Positions 15,338-18,280 of a stretch of DNA of 18,280 nucleotides are shown here, one piece after another; position 1 is the stretch's first letter, and the number at the start of each line of letters is the position of its first letter. This DNA is from an uncultured Lachnospiraceae bacterium (GTDB lineage Bacteria; Bacillota_A; Clostridia; Lachnospirales; Lachnospiraceae), in contig CACYDL010000042.1 of assembly GCA_902773195.1 (NCBI GenBank), positions 1 to 18,280 of the forward strand. Direction: 5' to 3'. The position numbers and the translations under genes were made by a program. The notes under the pieces were generated by a model. That model did not search any database, was not told the DNA's origin, and saw nothing but the letters and a program-made list of their open reading frames with translations.

Positions 15338-15357
15338 CCCGTGACGGAAGTCACGGG
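15338..15357. other. perfect 8-bp dyad with GGAA loop upstream of the SRAP gene
   Basis: CCCGTGAC and GTCACGGG flank GGAA. As + strand RNA this is a stable GNRA-loop hairpin followed by a T-rich stretch (CTTCTTTGTCCTCTTTT). In the - strand transcript no T-run follows. It may be a partial processing or attenuation element between the YolD-like and SRAP genes, or a DNA operator. Confidence 0.5.
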
Positions 15358-15400
15358 CTTCTTTGTCCTCTTTTCCCCGGAGAACAGAGTCTGCTTTATT

Positions 15401-15934
15401 TCAGGGCATATCGAACTCCATGGCGTCAAACAGGCGGCCGGTGATCTCGGAGATCTCTTCGACCGGGACGGCCGTATCCCCGACCTCGATGAGTCCGGTG
15501 ACGCCGTCGACCTTCCGGCAGACGCCGCTGACGGTTTTGTAGAGACCGCCGGTTCCGTAGGCGAAGCTGTCCTCATCATCGCAGGGAGAGAAGTACCGGA
15601 CCGTGACCGCGGGCCGGTCTTTTTGTGCCGCCCGGCCTCCGCGCGTGAGACGGCGCAGGACGGACAGCTTCCGGTCCAGCTCCTCCCGCTCTCCTTCGCT
15701 CAGCTGCCGACGGCCGCAGTAGAGGACCTCCTTGTCCGCAATGCGGTCACCGAATCCGGCGAGGGCGTCGAAGGCGGAAAAGATCTTGGCGCGGTGGGAG
15801 ATATCCATCGGCGGGTGTTTTCTCCAGAATTCGTCGTATTTCTGATGGCGGGGCCGTCCGTGCCGGAAAAGCGCGCGGTACGGAAAACCCGCCGGCATCG
15901 GCATGTAGCCGACCTGCGTGGCAGCTGCGGACAT
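15401..15934 (-). CDS. YolD-like protein
   Basis: I start this gene at the ATG at 15934 (177 residues): AGAAGG lies 9 bases upstream, whereas the GTG at 15943 abuts it. The middle (HPPMDISHRAKIFSAFDAL, then GFGDRI) matches the pattern of Firmicute YolD-like proteins, and the C-terminal half (RYFSPCDDED...GGLYKTVSGV...VDGVTGLIEV...VPVEEISEI) fits their small beta domain. YolD-like proteins are usually encoded next to UvrX-type Y-family polymerases and are thought to act with them in damage tolerance, perhaps as a UmuD-like accessory. Here it lies downstream of that polymerase on the same strand, 124 bases away. The function in this family remains poorly defined. Confidence 0.72.
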   Translation of the reverse strand: MSAAATQVGYMPMPAGFPYRALFRHGRPRHQKYDEFWRKHPPMDISHRAKIFSAFDALAGFGDRIADKEVLYCGRRQLSEGEREELDRKLSVLRRLTRGGRAAQKDRPAVTVRYFSPCDDEDSFAYGTGGLYKTVSGVCRKVDGVTGLIEVGDTAVPVEEISEITGRLFDAMEFDMP

Positions 15935-16041
15935 CTGCTTCACCTTCTTTCTTCCCGCGGCGTGGGGCGGACCTGCGCGCCGCGTCAGGTCCCGTGTGCC
16001 GGAGGCCGCGGGGCGGCGCTGTGAGTTCGAACCCGCGCAGG

Positions 16042-16058
16042 CGGCGCGGGCCGCGCCG
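16042..16058 (-). other. GC hairpin directly after the polymerase gene
   Basis: CGGCGCG and CGCGCCG pair around GGC. It touches the polymerase stop codon. No T-run follows on the - strand, so it may only reduce read-through into the YolD-like and SRAP genes. The gap 15935-16058 is otherwise GC-rich with no gene seen. Confidence 0.4.
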
Positions 16059-17477
16059 TCAATAATCCGCCCGGTGTCCGCCGATCTGCAGATTCCTCTC
16101 CATCGCGATCGCGCCCTTCAGCAGGCTGAGCCCCTTCACCACGGCGTTTTTCCCGTATTTCTGCCGGATCTCCAGCATGGCCCCCTGTATGGCCTTTTCC
16201 CGCTCCAGCGCGTCGTAATCGGTAAAGAGATCCAGCTGGTACACGCCGTTGTCGACGGAGGTCTTGTCGGCGCCGACGCCGATCCGCCGGACCAGGAGCC
16301 TTTTGTCCACCTTTTTGTCGAAGGATTCCGCCAGGGCGGCGGAGACCGACGCGAAGGAGGCGGTGGGAGCGGCGAAGCGGACCGTGCCGTTGGCGTGCTT
16401 CGGATGAAGCCTGCCGTAGAAATCGACGGCCACGGGCCCGTCATACTCCGGACATTCCTCCAGACTCTTCCAGTCGAAGCTGATCCACCAGGTGAAGATG
16501 CGGGAGACCAGGTTTTTGCGGTACATGTCGGCGCACAGCGCGTCGATCATTTCGAGAAAGACGACCCGGGCCTCGCCGAAGCGGTAGGGCCGCGGAAGCA
16601 CCTGGCCGTTTGAGAGGCTGTTGTGCTCCGGCCGGAAGCTCTTGATGTCCCTCATGGTGACGGGCTCGATGCCCCAGGCGTGATCGATCAGGATCTCCCC
16701 GTCGATGCCGAATTCCCGGTAGAACCACTCCTCGTTCCGGACGGAGCACTCCGCCACCTCGCCCATGGTGTACATGTAGTTTTTCTGCAGACGGCGGGCC
16801 TTGCCGGGACCGATCTGCCAGAAGTCGGTCAGGGGCGTGTGGCTCCAGAGGCGGTAGCAGTAGGAGCTCTCGTTCAGCTCCGCGATCCGCACGCCGTCCC
16901 TGTCCGGCGCCGCCTTCTTGGCCACGATGTCCATCGCCACCTTGGAGAGGTACAGATTGGTGCCGATCCCGACGGTGGCGGTGATGCCGGTCGTCCGCAG
17001 GACGTCGCGGATCATGGCCATGGCCATGATCCGGGCGGGGTGCTGCCCGGTTTCCGCGGCCTCCGCCTCGTAGAGGCGGAGGTAGGGCGTGGCGTAGACG
17101 AAGACCTCGTCGATGCTGTACACGTGGATGTCCTCGGCGGCGGCGTAGCGCAGGTAGACGGAGTAGATCAGGGCGGAAACCCGCTCGTACTCCGCCATCC
17201 GCGGGGTCGCGGTGTAGTAGAGGATCCGCGTGTGATGGGTCCGCTCATAGTGCCGGATCGCCTGCTTTGCCTCAAACAGTCTCGGCCGGGACGGCACGCC
17301 GATGGCCTTCAGCGCCGGGCTGACGGCCAGGCAGATGGTCTTGTCGGACCGGGACGGATCCGCGACCAGCAGGTTGGCCCGGAGGGGATCCACCCCGCGG
17401 GCGACGCATTCCACGCTGGCGTAGAAGGATTTCATGTCGATCGCGATGTAGACCGGGCCGGCGTCTGATTCAGTCAA
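16059..17477 (-). CDS. Y-family translesion DNA polymerase (UvrX/ImpB-MucB-SamB type)
   Basis: This 472-residue enzyme copies past damaged bases. The catalytic carboxylates are Asp14 in AIDMKSFYASVE and Asp123-Glu124 in YSIDE. The palm, fingers and little-finger regions follow, with AVSPALKAIGVPSRPRLFE near 51-69 typical of the UmuC/ImpB branch. The clamp-binding motif QLDLF (414-418) is near-consensus, and the KGLSLLKGAIAMERN...GGHRADY tail is usual for the Firmicute group. It starts at TTG: the first in-frame ATG (Met15) would lose Asp14. The TTG overlaps the repressor stop by 8 bases and has GGGAG (17488-17492) 10 bases upstream. Translation is therefore coupled to the repressor, which presumably controls it. 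Confidence 0.95.
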   Translation of the reverse strand: MTESDAGPVYIAIDMKSFYASVECVARGVDPLRANLLVADPSRSDKTICLAVSPALKAIGVPSRPRLFEAKQAIRHYERTHHTRILYYTATPRMAEYERVSALIYSVYLRYAAAEDIHVYSIDEVFVYATPYLRLYEAEAAETGQHPARIMAMAMIRDVLRTTGITATVGIGTNLYLSKVAMDIVAKKAAPDRDGVRIAELNESSYCYRLWSHTPLTDFWQIGPGKARRLQKNYMYTMGEVAECSVRNEEWFYREFGIDGEILIDHAWGIEPVTMRDIKSFRPEHNSLSNGQVLPRPYRFGEARVVFLEMIDALCADMYRKNLVSRIFTWWISFDWKSLEECPEYDGPVAVDFYGRLHPKHANGTVRFAAPTASFASVSAALAESFDKKVDKRLLVRRIGVGADKTSVDNGVYQLDLFTDYDALEREKAIQGAMLEIRQKYGKNAVVKGLSLLKGAIAMERNLQIGGHRADY

Positions 17478-18270
17478 GGCCGTGCTTCTCCCGGAACGCC
17501 CGGACCTCGTCGCGGCGGAGCTCCGCCAGAAGCGCCTGGTCGTCCTCGCCGGGGATGTCGGCGGGATCGACGATGCCGAGGACCCGCCCCGCGATCCTCA
17601 CGTGGTCGTCCTCCGCGGTGAGGGTGAAGGGAACGTCCCTGTTCAGGGAACAGGGGCCGTTCTCCCCGAGACGCTTGATGTGCATGCCGGCGGGGGAGGC
17701 GCAGATGACGTCCTCTCCGACGGCGGCGGAGTCGGCGAACTGCACGTAAACCCAGTCGTTTTCCCGGTAGACCGGGAGCATGCTGTCCCCCTTGACCCGG
17801 ATGACGGCGTCGGCCTTTTCGTTCCGGCGGCTCCGGTAGACGAAGCGGTAGTCCTCCACCGGGATGTCGCTGTAGTCAAAACCGTCGCCGGCGGCGGCCT
17901 TCGTCGCGAGGACCGCCACGCCGATGGCGGAGCCGTCGAGGATCCGGGTCTTCTCGAGGCTCTCTTCCTCGAGAATGTCGTCCAGCATCCGGTCGACGAT
18001 CCGGCGGCCCACCGGGCTGATCCCGCGGTAGCGGCGGACCAGGTTTTTCTCCCGGACCGAGAGGCTGTCGTCCGGGCCGGGCGCGATCCCGTACAGGTCG
18101 TTCAGGGAGATGCCCAGAATGCCGCAGAGGGAGGGAAAGAGATCGGCGTCCGGGCGGTATTTGCCGGATTCCCAGTTGATGACCGTGTTTCTGGTGACGT
18201 GCAGCCGGCCGGCGAGGCTCTGCTGGGAGATCTTTGCCTCTTTCCTGTATTTTTTGATCCTTTCCCCCAT
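17470..18270 (-). CDS. XRE-family repressor with S24 (LexA-like) self-cleavage domain
   Basis: The 266-residue regulator joins an N-terminal XRE helix-turn-helix (about 1-60, with ISQQSLAGRLHVTRNTVINWE) to a C-terminal S24 peptidase. Ser163 in GDSM and Lys199 in HIKR form the catalytic pair, and the bond Ala127-Gly128 in AAAGDG matches the usual cleavage site. In relatives such as HdiR and phage repressors, activated RecA triggers self-cleavage, relieving repression after DNA damage. It heads the - strand run and overlaps the polymerase gene, so it probably controls itself and that gene. Only 10 bases upstream are visible; no RBS or operator can be judged, and a longer N-terminus cannot be ruled out, though the chosen one is typical of XRE proteins. 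Confidence 0.92.
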   Translation of the reverse strand: MGERIKKYRKEAKISQQSLAGRLHVTRNTVINWESGKYRPDADLFPSLCGILGISLNDLYGIAPGPDDSLSVREKNLVRRYRGISPVGRRIVDRMLDDILEEESLEKTRILDGSAIGVAVLATKAAAGDGFDYSDIPVEDYRFVYRSRRNEKADAVIRVKGDSMLPVYRENDWVYVQFADSAAVGEDVICASPAGMHIKRLGENGPCSLNRDVPFTLTAEDDHVRIAGRVLGIVDPADIPGEDDQALLAELRRDEVRAFREKHGLD

Positions 18271-18280
18271 GGGAATCTTC

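Noticed and set aside
15363..15368. A second TTGTCC half-site upstream of the SRAP gene
   Set aside because: It lacks a GGACAA partner at the right spacing, and a six-base match is expected by chance.
16020..16045. GTTCGAA-type sequence resembling a tRNA T-loop
   Set aside because: TTCGAA is a palindrome, the flanking five bases do not pair, and no acceptor or anticodon arm can be found nearby.

Overview
The window reads as a chromosomal stretch of a GC-rich, Gram-positive Firmicute, probably a Lachnospiraceae- or Oscillospiraceae-like Clostridium relative. This is inferred from strong AGGAGG-type ribosome binding sites, an RsbU/SpoIIE-type phosphatase, an HxlR regulator, and a YolD-like protein beside a Firmicute-style Y-family polymerase. 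No rRNA, tRNA, CRISPR array or insertion sequence was seen.

Region 1 (about 47-11165, all + strand) looks like one long envelope or stress operon. A promoter-like sequence leads into a secreted acidic protein of unknown family. Then come a membrane-bound PP2C phosphatase, an HdeD/DUF308 membrane protein, a membrane-anchored ABC1/UbiB-family atypical kinase, an ABC ATPase fused to an N-terminal membrane domain, its permease with a repeat-bearing extracytoplasmic loop, and a 911-residue MscS channel with two sensor-like modules. Gaps are -8 to 94 bases, some holding hairpins. The set suggests signal sensing, phospho-signalling, export and osmotic release at the membrane, but the joint function is inference. 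The operon ends at a strong hairpin followed by a 14-bp tandem repeat.

Region 2 (11273-14071) holds a - strand HxlR-family regulator divergent from a three-gene + strand operon: flavin reductase-like protein, alpha/beta hydrolase, SGNH/GDSL hydrolase. The shared control region carries two overlapping dyads and a good promoter. A 13-bp-stem terminator ends the operon.

Region 3 (14130-18270) is a DNA-damage island. On the + strand are a 33-residue protein and a HIRAN-domain protein, behind a dyad that may be an operator. Convergent on the - strand are a self-cleaving XRE/S24 repressor, a Y-family translesion polymerase (coupled to the repressor by an 8-base overlap and a TTG start), a YolD-like protein and an SRAP (YedK/HMCES) DNA-protein crosslink protein. 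The likely logic is that damage triggers repressor cleavage, releasing the polymerase and abasic-site protection genes. The repressor's promoter lies beyond the window edge.
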